Assembly (NCBI RefSeq): GCF_049889055.1
Contig: NZ_JBLTWO010000013.1
Coordinates: forward strand, 20,716-84,715
DNA length: 64,000 nucleotides
Origin: Rhizorhabdus sp049889055
Lineage (GTDB): Bacteria > Pseudomonadota > Alphaproteobacteria > Sphingomonadales > Sphingomonadaceae
Direction: 5' to 3'
Numbering within the stretch: the first letter of the stretch is position 1; the number at the start of each line of letters is the position of its first letter. Below, piece after piece: positions 41,920 to 50,201 of this stretch. Position numbers and translations under genes: made by a program. The notes beneath the pieces are model-generated. The model was not told where the DNA came from. It saw only the letters and a program-made list of their open reading frames with translations, and ran no database searches.

Positions 41920-41953
41920 TGCGGAAACCGGAATAAGAGAGCGAGGAGCGGGA

Positions 41954-42925
41954 ATGCAGCTGAGCAGGGAAGCCTTACTGGGCGCCTATCGCAGGATGAA
42001 GGTGATCCGCGAGTTCGAGGAACGCCTTCACGTCGAGATCCAGACCGGTGAGATCGCGGGCTTCACCCACCTCTATTGCGGCCAGGAAGCGGTCGCGGTC
42101 GGGGTGTGCGATCATCTTTCGGTCGAGGACAAGATCGTCTCCACCCATCGCGGCCACGGCCACTGCCTCGCCAAGGGCTGTGACGTGAACGGGATGATGA
42201 AGGAGATCTGGGGCAGCCGCGAAGGGCTCTGCAAGGGCAAGGGCGGATCGATGCACATCGCCGACCTCGACCAGGGCATGCTCGGCGCGAACGGCATCGT
42301 CGGCGCGGGCGCGCCGATCGCGGTCGGCGCGGCGATCAGCTTGAAGATCGACGGGCAGGGCAAGGTGGCGATCACCTTCTCCGGCGACGGCGCCTGCAAC
42401 CAGGGCACGACCTTCGAGGCGATGAACATGGCCGTCGTCACCAAGGCGCCGTGCATCTTCGTGTTCGAAAACAACCATTATTCCGAACATACCGGCTTCG
42501 AATATTCGGTCGGCACGGCGAAGGACATCGCCAGCCGCGCCGAGGCCTTCGGCATGAAGGTGTGGCGCGGCGACGGCACCGACTTCTTCTCGGTCTATGA
42601 GACGATGCGCGAGGTGCTCGATTATGTCCGTGCCGGCAATGGTCCGGCGGCGGTCGAGTTCGACACCGAGCGTTTCTTCGGACATTTCGAGGGCGATCCG
42701 CAGCGCTATCGCGGCAAGGGCGAGCTTGAGCGCATCCGCGAGACGCGCGACTGCCTGAAGCGTTTCCGCCAGAGCGTCACCGGTGCCAAGCTGCTGACCG
42801 ATGCCGACATCGACGCGATCGACGCCGAGGTGATGGACACGATCGAGGCTGCCGTCGAGGCGGCGCGCGCCGCCGACCGGCCCACGCCGCAGGACGTCCT
42901 GAGCGACGTCTATATTTCCTACTGA
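41954..42925 (+). CDS. Thiamine-diphosphate 2-oxoacid dehydrogenase E1 component, alpha subunit
   Basis: A 323-residue E1-alpha protein of the pyruvate/acetoin/branched-chain dehydrogenase type. The thiamine diphosphate motif begins GDGACNQG (144-151) and closes with FENN (about 173-176), the normal GDG-x-NN spacing. Upstream is STHRGHGHCLAKG and GGSMHI. It is the first gene of an E1alpha-E1beta-E2 unit (gaps of 15 and 11 bases), which carries out oxidative decarboxylation of a 2-oxoacid to an acyl-CoA. Whether the acid is pyruvate, acetoin or a branched-chain acid cannot be read from sequence. Confidence 0.94.
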   Translation: MQLSREALLGAYRRMKVIREFEERLHVEIQTGEIAGFTHLYCGQEAVAVGVCDHLSVEDKIVSTHRGHGHCLAKGCDVNGMMKEIWGSREGLCKGKGGSMHIADLDQGMLGANGIVGAGAPIAVGAAISLKIDGQGKVAITFSGDGACNQGTTFEAMNMAVVTKAPCIFVFENNHYSEHTGFEYSVGTAKDIASRAEAFGMKVWRGDGTDFFSVYETMREVLDYVRAGNGPAAVEFDTERFFGHFEGDPQRYRGKGELERIRETRDCLKRFRQSVTGAKLLTDADIDAIDAEVMDTIEAAVEAARAADRPTPQDVLSDVYISY

Positions 42926-42940
42926 GGCGGAGCGCGAACT

Positions 42941-43954
42941 ATGGCAAGAATGATGTATCGCGATGCCGTCGTTTCGACGATCGCAGAGGAAATGGAACGT
43001 GATCCCAGCGTCGTAATGCTGGGCGAGGATATCGTCGGCGGCATGGGCACGCCCGGCGGCCCCGAAGCGATCGGCGGCATCTGGTCGACCTCGACCGGCC
43101 TGTTCGGCAAGTTCGGCGCAGACCGCGTGATCGACACGCCGATCTCCGAGAGCGCGATCATCGGTGCGGCCGCCGGTCTGGCGCTGTCGGGAAAGCGCCC
43201 GATCGCCGAGCTGATGTTTGCCGACTTCATCGGCGTCAGCTTGGACCAGATCTGGAACCAGCTGGCGAAGTTCCGCTACATGTTCGGCGGCAAGAGCCGC
43301 TGCCCGGCGGTCATCCGCATGGCCTATGGCGCCGGTTACAACGCGGCCGCGCAGCACAGCCAGTCGGTCCACCAGATCCTGACCGGCATGCCCGGCCTCA
43401 AGGTCGTGATGCCGTCGACCCCGGCCGACGTGAAGGGCCTGCTGCGCACCGCGATCCGCGACGACGATCCCGTCATCTTCCTCGAGCACAAGGCGCTCTA
43501 CGGGATGAAGGGCGAGGTTCCCGACGATCCCGACTTCACCATTCCTTATGGTCATGCGCGGCTCTCGCGCGCCGGCCAGGACGTCACGATCGTGTCGTCT
43601 GGCCTGCTGCTTGGCTTCTGCGAGGCGGTGGCGGACAAGCTGGCGGCCGAAGGCATCGGTTGTGACGTGATCGACCTGCGCTGCACCAGCCCGCTCGACG
43701 AGGAAAGCATCCTCGACTCGGTCGAGGTGACCGGTCGCCTGGTCGTGGTCGACGAGGCGCCGCCGCGTTGCGGCCTGGCCGGCGACATCTGCGCGCTGGT
43801 GGCCAACAAGGCCTTTGCCAGCCTCAAGGCGCCGCCCGAGGCGGTCACCCCGCCGCACACGCCTATCCCGTTCGCCCGCGAACTGGAGAGCGCCTATCTG
43901 CCCTCGGCCGACAAGATCGAAGCCGCGGTGCGCAAGACGCTGTCCTGGCGCTGA
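42941..43954 (+). CDS. 2-oxoacid dehydrogenase E1 component, beta subunit
   Basis: A 337-residue E1-beta protein. Features are the start MARMMYRDAVVSTIAEEMERDPSVVMLGEDI (in consensus order), DTPISESAIIGAAAGLALSG, AQHSQSVHQIL and PGLKVVMPSTPADVKGLL, and a C-terminal transketolase domain (VTGRLVVVDEAPPRCGLAGDI). It pairs with the alpha subunit in an alpha2beta2 enzyme, and the tight gene spacing on both sides suggests co-translation. Confidence 0.95.
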   Translation: MARMMYRDAVVSTIAEEMERDPSVVMLGEDIVGGMGTPGGPEAIGGIWSTSTGLFGKFGADRVIDTPISESAIIGAAAGLALSGKRPIAELMFADFIGVSLDQIWNQLAKFRYMFGGKSRCPAVIRMAYGAGYNAAAQHSQSVHQILTGMPGLKVVMPSTPADVKGLLRTAIRDDDPVIFLEHKALYGMKGEVPDDPDFTIPYGHARLSRAGQDVTIVSSGLLLGFCEAVADKLAAEGIGCDVIDLRCTSPLDEESILDSVEVTGRLVVVDEAPPRCGLAGDICALVANKAFASLKAPPEAVTPPHTPIPFARELESAYLPSADKIEAAVRKTLSWR

Positions 43955-43965
43955 GAGGGGACGAC

Positions 43966-45405
43966 ATGGCTGACATCCGTCCCTTCTGCATGCCCAAATG
44001 GGGCATCGAGATGACCGAGGGCAACATCGCCGAGTGGATGGTCAAGGAGGGCGAGGCCTTCACCAAGGGCCAGACCATCTGCCTGATCGAAACCGACAAG
44101 ATCACCAACGAGGTCGAGGCCGAATATGATGCGGTTGCCCGCCGCATCCTGATCGGTGCGGGCGACGAGGCGCATCCGGTGGGCGCGCTGCTCGCCGTGT
44201 TCGCCGATGCGGCCGCGACCGATGCCGAGATCGACGCCTTCATCGCGTCGTTCAAGCCCGCCGACACGCAGGTCGCCGCCAAGCGCGGCGACGCAGCGCC
44301 GGCTGCGCCCGAGCCGGCTCCGGCGCCGGCCGCACCGGCGGCGGCTCCGAAGAAGATCGAAACCAATCGGCCGATCAGCCCGGAAGCGCTGAAGCTGGCC
44401 GAGCAGCATGGTGTCGATCTGGCTCCGATCGAGGGCTCCGGACGCAACGGCCGGATCACCTTCCAGGACGTCTATCAGGCGATCCAGCCTGACGCGCGTC
44501 CGGCGCTGAAGGGGCCGGCGACGGTCTATGACGAGAGCGACAGGATCTTCGCATCGCCGCTCGCGCGTCGTCTGGCCGCGTTGCACGGCATCGACCTCGC
44601 TGGGCTGACCGGAACAGGGGCCCGTGGTCGTATTTCCAAGGCGGACGTGCTGGCCAAGGTGCCGGCACCGGCGCCTGCTGCCGGTCCTGCGCTGATCGGG
44701 TCACCCTTCGTGCCCGTCGCCAACACGCCGCAGGTGGTGCCGTTCGACAAGGTCCGCCGGATCGTGGCCCAGCGCCTGGGCGAGGCGAAGCGCGAGATTC
44801 CGCACTTCTACCTGAAGGTCAGCGCGGCCGCCGACGCGTTGCTGGCGCTGCGCAAGACCGCCAATCTGGTGCTGGGCGTCAAGGCGTCGGTCAATGATTA
44901 CATCGTGTGGGCGAGCGCCAAGGCGCTGGCGCGGCATCCCGACGTCAATGTGCAGGTCCATGGCGAGAGCGTGCATCGCTTCGCCCATGCCGACGTCGCG
45001 ATCGCGGTCGCGAGCCCCAAGGGGCTGGTCACGCCGATCGTGCGCCAGGCGGACCGGATGCGGATCGACCAGATCGCGGCCGAGACGCGGCGCCTGATCG
45101 ACAAGGCGCAGGCCGGGCGGCTCGGCTTCGAGGATATGGACGGCGGGACCTTCTCGGTCTCCAACCTGGGCATGATGGGGATCGAGGAATTCTCCGCGAT
45201 CATCAATCCGCCGCAGGCCGCGATCCTGGCGGTCGGTGGGGTGACCCGTCAGGCGCAGGAGGAAGAGGACGGTTCGATCTCCTTCGCCAGCCGGATCGCG
45301 CTGACGCTGTCGGTCGACCATCGTGCAATCGACGGCGCTGCCGGTGCGTCCTTCCTCGCGACGCTCAAGGGGCTGATCGAGGATCCCGAAACCCTGTTCG
45401 CCTGA
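43966..45405 (+). CDS. 2-oxoacid dehydrogenase E2 component (dihydrolipoamide acyltransferase) with two peripheral-subunit-binding domains
   Basis: A 479-residue E2. A lipoyl domain spans about 1-85 with the lipoylated Lys45 in IETDKITNE. After an Ala/Pro linker come two peripheral subunit-binding domains: ISPEALKLAEQHGVDLAPIEGSG (about 136-172) and ASPLARRLAALHGIDLAGLTGTG (about 195-231). The catalytic domain ends with DHRAIDG, the acyltransferase motif. Most E2 proteins carry one binding domain; two are unusual. No E3 gene lies in the window, so E3 must come from elsewhere. The start at 43966 is the third gene of the unit. Confidence 0.93.
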   Translation: MADIRPFCMPKWGIEMTEGNIAEWMVKEGEAFTKGQTICLIETDKITNEVEAEYDAVARRILIGAGDEAHPVGALLAVFADAAATDAEIDAFIASFKPADTQVAAKRGDAAPAAPEPAPAPAAPAAAPKKIETNRPISPEALKLAEQHGVDLAPIEGSGRNGRITFQDVYQAIQPDARPALKGPATVYDESDRIFASPLARRLAALHGIDLAGLTGTGARGRISKADVLAKVPAPAPAAGPALIGSPFVPVANTPQVVPFDKVRRIVAQRLGEAKREIPHFYLKVSAAADALLALRKTANLVLGVKASVNDYIVWASAKALARHPDVNVQVHGESVHRFAHADVAIAVASPKGLVTPIVRQADRMRIDQIAAETRRLIDKAQAGRLGFEDMDGGTFSVSNLGMMGIEEFSAIINPPQAAILAVGGVTRQAQEEEDGSISFASRIALTLSVDHRAIDGAAGASFLATLKGLIEDPETLFA

Positions 45406-45421
45406 TCCGGAGAAACGAGCA

Positions 45422-45958
45422 ATGACCAAGGTTTCCAAGATCAAGGCGTTGGGCGATGTCGTCCAGATGGCCTATCTTCCCGAGGACTTCGACGCCGCCC
45501 TGAAATATTGGACGGAAACGGTCGGGGTCGGGCCCTTCTTCCTGATGGAGAATGTCCGGCTCGGCGAGATGAAATATCGCGGCCAGCCGACAGATTCGGT
45601 CTTCTCGATTGCGATCGGCTATTGGGGCGACATCCAGATCGAGCTGATCCGTCCGGAAAATGACGCGCCGTCGATCTACAATGGCGACTATGCCGTCACT
45701 GATCGGATGCACCATATCTGCATCTTCGTGAAATCGATCGAGGAGGCGCGAGCCGCCTGCGCCGAGGTCGGGGCCGAGATCCTGGTCGAGGGCAAGGTCG
45801 GCGAGGATGGCGAGGTGATTTATGTCGATGCCGGCGGTGGTCCCGGCACGGTCATCGAGCTGCTGCAGCCGATGGGCGGATCCGAAGGGCTGTTCGACAT
45901 GATGCGCGACGCCGCGCGCAACTGGGACGGCAGCGAGCCGCTCCGCAAGCTGGGATGA
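45422..45958 (+). CDS. VOC family protein (glyoxalase/methylmalonyl-CoA epimerase-like)
   Basis: A 178-residue vicinal-oxygen-chelate protein with paired beta-alpha-beta modules: MAYLPEDFDAALKYWTETVGVGPFFL then IELIRPENDAPSIYNG and HHICIFVKSIEEARAACAEVGAEIL. Metal ligands seem present at the expected Q/H/E positions but were not all assigned. Members include epimerases, dioxygenases and isomerases; here it may isomerise an intermediate. It is 16 bases after the E2 gene and convergent with the following SnoaL-like gene. Confidence 0.85.
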   Translation: MTKVSKIKALGDVVQMAYLPEDFDAALKYWTETVGVGPFFLMENVRLGEMKYRGQPTDSVFSIAIGYWGDIQIELIRPENDAPSIYNGDYAVTDRMHHICIFVKSIEEARAACAEVGAEILVEGKVGEDGEVIYVDAGGGPGTVIELLQPMGGSEGLFDMMRDAARNWDGSEPLRKLG

Positions 45959-45962
45959 TGGA

Positions 45963-45993
45963 GAAGGTCGGTTCGGCTACCGGACCGACCTTC
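45963..45993. terminator. Long hairpin between convergent VOC and SnoaL-like genes
   Basis: A 14-bp stem (45963-45976 with 45980-45993) and a 3-base loop, located just past the VOC stop. No T-run follows on either strand, so it may act as a bidirectional hairpin terminator or transcript stabiliser. Confidence 0.55.
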
Positions 45994-46009
45994 ATCCTAA
46001 CCGATGGGA

Positions 46010-46429
46010 TCAGGCGGCCGCGGCCGCCTTTTTCTTGGCTGCGGCCGCCGCGTTGAAGCTGGCCGGATCGAAATAATAGGGCTTGATCTCGCAGCACTTG
46101 CCGTCACGGAAACGGAACAGCTCGCAGATTTCGGCGGGCGGGATCGACGGGTCGGCGAAGCGGATCGACAGGATCGTGACGGCATAGTCGCCGCCGACCG
46201 TGGTCTGGACGCGATCGAGGCCGCCCGCATCGACCAGCCCGAAGACCGTCGTGAAAAGCTCCTTGAGCCCGTTCTTGCCGCGATAGGTCCCGGCCATGGG
46301 CAGCGTGTCGGCTTCGGTCACGACGAAATCGTCGGTCACCATGTCGGCGACACGGTCCCAGTCGCCTGCGCCGCAGGCGGCGTAGAGGTCGTCGACATAG
46401 GCTTCGATTTCTTGCGGGGTCATGCTCAC
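46010..46429 (-). CDS. NTF2/SnoaL-like fold protein
   Basis: A protein of about 139 residues with a cone-shaped NTF2-like fold: an N-terminal helix (EIEAYVDDLYAACGAGDWDRVADMVTDDFVV), YRGKNGLKELFTTVFG, and IPPAEICELFRFRDGKC, ending in an Ala/Lys-rich tail. Such proteins may be isomerases, hydratases or small subunits. The start is uncertain: a GTG at 46429 has AGGAGG 6 bases away, whereas ATG at 46435 touches the same motif and ATG at 46423 is 12 bases from it. It diverges from the MDR reductase gene at 46539. Confidence 0.8.
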   Translation of the reverse strand: MSMTPQEIEAYVDDLYAACGAGDWDRVADMVTDDFVVTEADTLPMAGTYRGKNGLKELFTTVFGLVDAGGLDRVQTTVGGDYAVTILSIRFADPSIPPAEICELFRFRDGKCCEIKPYYFDPASFNAAAAAKKKAAAAA

Positions 46430-46538
46430 GGTCATCCTCCTGACGATTATTTCGGCACATTGTCCCGCAGCGGCGGGATGACGGAACCTAGCGTAATGGC
46501 TAGCCATAAGTCGCCGCAGCGGGCGCTAAAGCGGAGGC

Positions 46539-47546
46539 ATGGAGAAGATCAGGCAAATCACGCTCGCCCGCCGTCCCGTGGGCGCACCCGTTCCGGCAGA
46601 CTTCCAGCTCAAGGAAGCGCCCATGCCCACGCCGGGCCCCGGCGAAATCCTCGTCAGGATGCGCGTCGGCTCGGTCGACCCCGCCATCCGCGGCTTCCTC
46701 GACGACCGGAAGAGCTATATGCCGCCGGTCGCGATCGGTGCCCCGATCAACGGCATGTCGCTGGGCGAGGTGGTCCAGTCGAACAACCCCGATTATCCGG
46801 TCGGCTCGATCGTGCGCGCCTTCGCGACCTGGTGCGACCATTATGTCATCGGCGCCGACGCGCTGGGGCTGGAGATCGTCCGCCCCGCCGAAGGCGTCGA
46901 CCTCCATCATTATATGGGCGCGCTCGGACCCGTAGGCCTGACCGCCTGGGTCGGCCTGTTTGCGGTGGGCGAGGCAAAGCCGGGCGAGACTGTGGTCGTA
47001 AGCGCGGCCGCCGGTGCGACCGGATCGACCGTCGTGCAGATCGCCAAGGCGCGCGGCTGCAAGGTGGTTGCGCTCGTCGGAAGCCCGGAGAAGGTCGAGG
47101 TGGTCCTGGGTCTCGGTGCCGATGCGGTGATCGATTATCGCGCGACGCCGGATATCGCCGCCGAAATCGCCAAGGCCGCACCCGAAGGTGTCGACGTCTA
47201 TTTCGACAATGTCGGCGGCGAGACGCTCGAGGCGATCCTGCCGCTCATGCGCCTTCACGGCCGCATCGCCGTGTGCGGAATGATCTCGCAATATAATGAC
47301 GCCGACAACCCTCCCGGCGTGAAGACGCTCTGGCAGATGGTCGTGAACCGGCTGAAGATGCAGGGCTTCATCACCTATGATTATGCCGATCGGCTCGACC
47401 AGGCCCAGCGCGAACTCGACCAGTGGGTGCTTGAGGGCAAGCTCACGCCGCTCGCCAATGTCCGCGACGGCTTCGAGAAGCTGCCCGAGGCCTTCATCGA
47501 TCTGATGGAAGGGCGGACGGTCGGCAAGACGATCGTTCGGATCTGA
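46539..47546 (+). CDS. NADP-dependent MDR oxidoreductase (leukotriene B4 dehydrogenase/CurA-like)
   Basis: A 335-residue zinc-free MDR protein. The N-terminal domain begins RQITLARRPVGAPVPADFQL, has SVDPAIRGFLDD and GAPINGMSLGEV, the active loop MGALGPVGLTAW, nucleotide site VSAAAGATGSTVVQ, and DVYFDNVGGETLE. Relatives reduce the carbon-carbon double bond of enones, consistent with reducing a pathway intermediate. It is paralogous to the proteins at 49188 and 54305. The ATG is the first of a four-gene run including an SDR, a Rieske ferredoxin and a SnoaL-like protein. Confidence 0.93.
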   Translation: MEKIRQITLARRPVGAPVPADFQLKEAPMPTPGPGEILVRMRVGSVDPAIRGFLDDRKSYMPPVAIGAPINGMSLGEVVQSNNPDYPVGSIVRAFATWCDHYVIGADALGLEIVRPAEGVDLHHYMGALGPVGLTAWVGLFAVGEAKPGETVVVSAAAGATGSTVVQIAKARGCKVVALVGSPEKVEVVLGLGADAVIDYRATPDIAAEIAKAAPEGVDVYFDNVGGETLEAILPLMRLHGRIAVCGMISQYNDADNPPGVKTLWQMVVNRLKMQGFITYDYADRLDQAQRELDQWVLEGKLTPLANVRDGFEKLPEAFIDLMEGRTVGKTIVRI

Positions 47547-47560
47547 CAGGGGGATCGGCC

Positions 47561-48307
47561 ATGGCAGGACGACTTCAGGCAAAGCGCGCGCTGGTGACCG
47601 GCGGCGCCTCGGGGCTCGGCGAGGCGATCGTTCGCAGCTATGTTGCAGAGGGCGCCGAGGTGGTCATCGCCGATATCGACGCAGCGGCGGGCACCGCGCT
47701 GGCGAACGAACTCGGCGGCGCTAACCGCTTTGCTCCACTCGACGTCTCGTCGCAGGCGAGCTGGGAGGCGATGCTGACGGACATCGATGGCCTCGACATC
47801 GTCGTGAACAATGCCGGGATCACCACGCTGGGCAGCATCGAGGAGGTGACGCTCGAGCAGTTCGTCCACGAGTTCAACATCGACGTGGTCGGCGTCTTCC
47901 TGGGCACCAAGCTGGTCATTCCGAAGATGCTGCCCGGCGGTGGGTCGATCATCAACATGAGTTCGATGGCTGGGGTGCGCGCCCAGGCCAATCTGGCCGC
48001 CTATAATGCGGCCAAGGCGGCGGTGACGCACCTGACCAAGTCCTGCGCGGCTTTGTTCTGCGAGAAGGGCTATGGCATTCGCTGCAACTCGGTCCATCCG
48101 GGCGCGATCCACACGCCGATCATCGACAAGGTGCTGGCACAATCCGAGGACCCCGAGGCGCTGTACAAATTCTTCGTCAAGTCCCACCCGATCGGTCGCC
48201 TCGGCAAGCCGGAGGAGATTGCCGCAATCTGCATCTATCTGGGCAGCGACGAATCTGCCTTTGCCACCGGCGCGGAGTTCCGTATCGACGGCGGCAGCAC
48301 GATCTGA
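47561..48307 (+). CDS. Short-chain dehydrogenase/reductase (SDR)
   Basis: A 248-residue classical SDR with GGASGLG, IADIDAAA (acidic after strand two, NAD-type), VNNAG, MSSMAG with catalytic Ser, and YNAAK. It is 14 bases after the MDR gene and 12 before the Rieske ferredoxin, so all are one transcript. Together with the preceding reductase it could convert a ring diol or alcohol to a ketone. Confidence 0.94.
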   Translation: MAGRLQAKRALVTGGASGLGEAIVRSYVAEGAEVVIADIDAAAGTALANELGGANRFAPLDVSSQASWEAMLTDIDGLDIVVNNAGITTLGSIEEVTLEQFVHEFNIDVVGVFLGTKLVIPKMLPGGGSIINMSSMAGVRAQANLAAYNAAKAAVTHLTKSCAALFCEKGYGIRCNSVHPGAIHTPIIDKVLAQSEDPEALYKFFVKSHPIGRLGKPEEIAAICIYLGSDESAFATGAEFRIDGGSTI

Positions 48308-48319
48308 ACGGGACCAAGA

Positions 48320-48670
48320 ATGAGCGATACCTGGCATTTCCTGACTGACGAAACGTCCTTTCCCGAAGAAGGCAAGCTGGCAGCCAAGCTGGCGGGCTGG
48401 CATATTCTGGTGGCAAAGACCGACGACGGCTTTCGCGCGGTCAACGACCGTTGCACGCATCAGGCCGCGCTGCTGTCGGGCGGCAAGATCCGGCGCGGCG
48501 CGGTGATGTGTCCGCTACACGGCGCCCGCTTCGAGCTGGCGACAGGCCGCTGCATGGGTGGTGCCTACAAGGATCTGCGCACCTTCGCCGTCCGGGTCGA
48601 GGGCGGTCGGATCGAGGTTTCGGTTCCCGATGAGGAGCCGTCGATGGAAGAGCGCCCGATCGCCGTCTGA
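48320..48670 (+). CDS. Rieske [2Fe-2S] ferredoxin
   Basis: A 116-residue single-domain Rieske protein. The ligands are Cys45 and His47 in CTHQ, and Cys64 and His67 in CPLHG. Such small proteins carry electrons to Rieske oxygenases or P450s. It is the only free ferredoxin in the window although three oxygenase alpha subunits and a P450 are present; no ferredoxin reductase is visible. The start is chosen for its position after the SDR stop by 12 bases. Its partners are inferred. Confidence 0.93.
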   Translation: MSDTWHFLTDETSFPEEGKLAAKLAGWHILVAKTDDGFRAVNDRCTHQAALLSGGKIRRGAVMCPLHGARFELATGRCMGGAYKDLRTFAVRVEGGRIEVSVPDEEPSMEERPIAV

Positions 48671-48752
48671 TCCGCCCCTCGCACAAGCGACAGGTTTGCG
48701 GCAGGGCAATGCGCCTTAGGGTCTCCGGCAACAACATGCTGGGAGAAGATCG

Positions 48753-49181
48753 ATGCCCTTTACAGGCCCTGCCGAAGACCGTCTGGCCATTCGCGAGCTG
48801 CTCGAAACCTATGCCGATGCGGTGACCCGCCATGATGCGGTCGCCTGGGGCGCGACCTGGGCCGAAGATGGCGAATGGTCGCTGCCCGATTATCCCGAAC
48901 TCGGAACCACAAAGGGCCGTCAGGCCATCGTTGCGATGTGGACCGAAGCGATGAAATCCTATCCGGGCATCATGTTCGAAGCCTGGCCGGGCTCGATCGA
49001 GATCGACGGCAATCGCGCAACCGTCCGCAGTTACACCGCCGAGGTCTATGATCAGGGCGAGGTCACGATGCGCGATCGCGGCGTCTATCAAGATGTCTGC
49101 GTGAAGGTCGATGGCCGCTGGCTGTTCAAGAGCCGGTCCTTCCGCAACATCCATCGCCAGCACGGCCCCAAGGGGGTCTGA
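48753..49181 (+). CDS. NTF2/SnoaL-like fold protein (SnoaL_4 type)
   Basis: A 142-residue protein with the SnoaL-4 pattern: RLAIRELLETYADAVTRHDAVAWGATWAEDGEW, then EIDGNRATVRSYTAEVYD and DVCVKVDGRWLFKSRSFRNI. It lies 6 bases ahead of the next MDR gene. Similar folds form beta subunits of ring-hydroxylating oxygenases and also act as isomerases; no catalytic residue is certain. GGGAG precedes its ATG. Confidence 0.85.
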   Translation: MPFTGPAEDRLAIRELLETYADAVTRHDAVAWGATWAEDGEWSLPDYPELGTTKGRQAIVAMWTEAMKSYPGIMFEAWPGSIEIDGNRATVRSYTAEVYDQGEVTMRDRGVYQDVCVKVDGRWLFKSRSFRNIHRQHGPKGV

Positions 49182-49187
49182 GGCGGC

Positions 49188-50201
49188 ATGGGGATTTCCA
49201 ACCGCTTCTGGCGGCTCGACGCGCATCCGGTCGGCACCGACTTCGACTCGGCGCTGAGCCTCCAGCAGGAGGAGATGGCGGCGCTTGGCGAAGGGCAGGT
49301 GCGCGTCCGGGCGCAGTGGCTGTCGCTCGACGCCGGTACGCGCATGTGGATGAACGGCCGCACCGACGGCTATCAGCCGCCGCTGCCGCTCGGCGCGCGG
49401 ATGGTCGGGCTCGTGCTCGGTCGCGTTTCGGAGAGCCGGGACGCCGCCTTCCCGGTCGGTGCGCTGGTCCGGGGCTTTGGCACCTGGGCGGACTATTCCG
49501 ACATGGTGCCGGCTCTGTCGGGCCTCGAGATTGTCGACGATAGCATTCCAGACGTCCGCGAACATTTCGGCGCACTGGGCATGAACGCCTGGACCGCGCT
49601 GGTCGGCGTGCAGGAAGTCGCGAAGGTGCAGCCGGGCGAGGTTCTGGTCGTCTCGGCGGCGGCCGGCGCGACGGGGAGCCTTGCCTGTCAGGTCGGCCGC
49701 AATCTGGGCGCGCGCGTGGTCGGGATTGCCGGCGGCGCGGAAAAGTGTCGCTATCTGACCGAGCACCTCGGGGTCGAGAGAGCGATCGACTATCGCTCCG
49801 AGGATGTCGCGGCGGCGCTGGCGCAGGTCGAGGGCGGCATCAACGCCTATTTCGACAATGTCGGCGGTCCGATTCTCGATGCCGTCCTGCCGAACATGAC
49901 GCATTATGGCCGGGTCGCGATCTGCGGGCTGGTATCGGCCTATGACAATGACCGCGCTTCGCCGGGACCGGCGCAGTTCGAGCAGGTGTTGATGCGCCGG
50001 CTGCGGATCGAGGGTTTCTTCATCCCCGACTTCCTCCATCGTGGAGCCGAGTTTCTGCCCCAGCTGCGGGCGTGGCACGACGCGGGCAAGCTCACCGTCC
50101 GCTTCGACGAGGGCCAGGGTCTGGACAACGTCCTGAGCGCCTACGCGCACATGCTGAGCGGCGGCAATATCGGCAAGGTTCTGGTCAAGCTGTTCGACTG
50201 A
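49188..50201 (+). CDS. NADP-dependent MDR oxidoreductase, divergent paralogue
   Basis: A 337-residue MDR protein with a substrate loop FGALGMNAWTALVG, nucleotide site VSAAAGATGSLACQVGRN, AYFDNVGGPILDAVLP and the C-terminal GGNIGKVLVKLF. The N-terminal domain differs from the paralogues (starts MGISNRFWRLDAHPVG), suggesting a different substrate. The stop overlaps the ATG of a ThuA-like gene (TGATG). Confidence 0.92.
   Translation: MGISNRFWRLDAHPVGTDFDSALSLQQEEMAALGEGQVRVRAQWLSLDAGTRMWMNGRTDGYQPPLPLGARMVGLVLGRVSESRDAAFPVGALVRGFGTWADYSDMVPALSGLEIVDDSIPDVREHFGALGMNAWTALVGVQEVAKVQPGEVLVVSAAAGATGSLACQVGRNLGARVVGIAGGAEKCRYLTEHLGVERAIDYRSEDVAAALAQVEGGINAYFDNVGGPILDAVLPNMTHYGRVAICGLVSAYDNDRASPGPAQFEQVLMRRLRIEGFFIPDFLHRGAEFLPQLRAWHDAGKLTVRFDEGQGLDNVLSAYAHMLSGGNIGKVLVKLFD

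Noticed and set aside
41975..43858. 627-codon minus-strand open frame
   Set aside because: Antisense to E1alpha and E1beta, which carry thiamine diphosphate motifs.
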